Of a stretch of 64,000 nucleotides of DNA, positions 63,791 through 64,000 are shown in pieces. The stretch comes from Luscinia megarhynchos (taxonomy: Eukaryota > Chordata > Aves > Passeriformes > Turdidae). How positions within the stretch are numbered: the first letter of the stretch is position 1; every line of letters starts with the position of its first letter. A program made the position numbers and the translations under genes. Where the stretch lies: contig JAPFBE010000003.1 in NCBI GenBank assembly GCA_034336665.1, forward strand, positions 67,065,352 to 67,129,351. The letters are read 5' to 3'. The notes below the pieces were generated by a model. It did not search any database and was not told the origin of the DNA. It was given only the letters and a program-made list of their open reading frames with translations.

Positions 63791-64000
63791 GAATCACGGT
63801 ATCATGGAATTGTTAAGGCTGGAAAAGACCTCTAAGATCATGGAGCCCAGCATTAACCCAGCCCTGCCACCTCCACCACAAAGCCACTTCCCCGAGTGCC
63901 ACAAACACACATTTTCTGAGCACTGCAGAGGCTGGTTCCCTGTGCCTGTGGGGAGCTCCAGCTGCCTGTGGGAGCATGGTGTGGTGCAGCCTGGGGCTCT
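63791..64000 (-). mobile_element. CR1 LINE 3' end, antisense, cut by the window edge
   Basis: Starts GAATCACGGTATCATGGAAT, then GGCTGGAAAAGACCTCTAAG and ATCATGGAGCCCAGC, the reverse complement of the CR1 terminus. The similarity continues (CCGAGTGCCACA..., CACTGCAGAGGCTGGTTCC) to the end of the window. Confidence 0.9.

Overview
The window is vertebrate nuclear DNA, almost certainly from a bird. It has large AT-rich introns with GT-AG boundaries, a CpG-island promoter, many CR1 LINE fragments ending in the avian-type tail, and a solo LTR of the type I recall from avian ERVL elements. No prokaryotic or organellar features are present. I could not settle the species from sequence alone.

The one gene I can support is KATNAL1 (katanin catalytic subunit A-like 1), on the + strand and apparently complete. 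A CpG island at about 8.23-9.09 kb holds a probable noncoding first exon ending at the donor at 8608/8609. Ten coding exons run from the ATG at 17192 to the TAA at 44139-44141. All nine coding-exon junctions are GT-AG, and the exons join without a frame break into 489 codons plus stop. This is one residue shorter than the human protein as I remember it. The protein has an N-terminal MIT-like helical domain, a basic linker, an AAA+ ATPase domain (Walker A 247-254, Walker B DE at 306-307, sensor Asn 358, arginines 368-370) and a Vps4-type C-terminal segment. It is a microtubule-severing ATPase.

Layout: 0-8 kb is intergenic, with a solo LTR (158-737), a hairpin, a short tandem duplication and two CR1 tails. 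The CR1 at 8.0-8.2 kb abuts the promoter. From 8.2 to 44.1 kb is KATNAL1 with long introns holding CR1 fragments, MIR-like remnants, simple repeats and several possibly conserved noncoding stretches. From 44.1 to about 47.1 kb are candidate 3' UTR and polyadenylation signals, interrupted by a CR1 tail. From about 47 to 64 kb I recognise no gene; the sequence is more GC-rich, with several CR1 copies and low-complexity tracts.

I found no clearly new multi-gene system. The observations most worth testing are an upstream ORF in an optimal Kozak context that would overlap the KATNAL1 start out of frame, a head-to-head pair of ACTACA-type (ZNF143/THAP11-like) motifs in the promoter, a 15-bp-stem hairpin at 2377-2468, a CpG-dense coding exon 8, and intronic segments that look like conserved regulatory elements.
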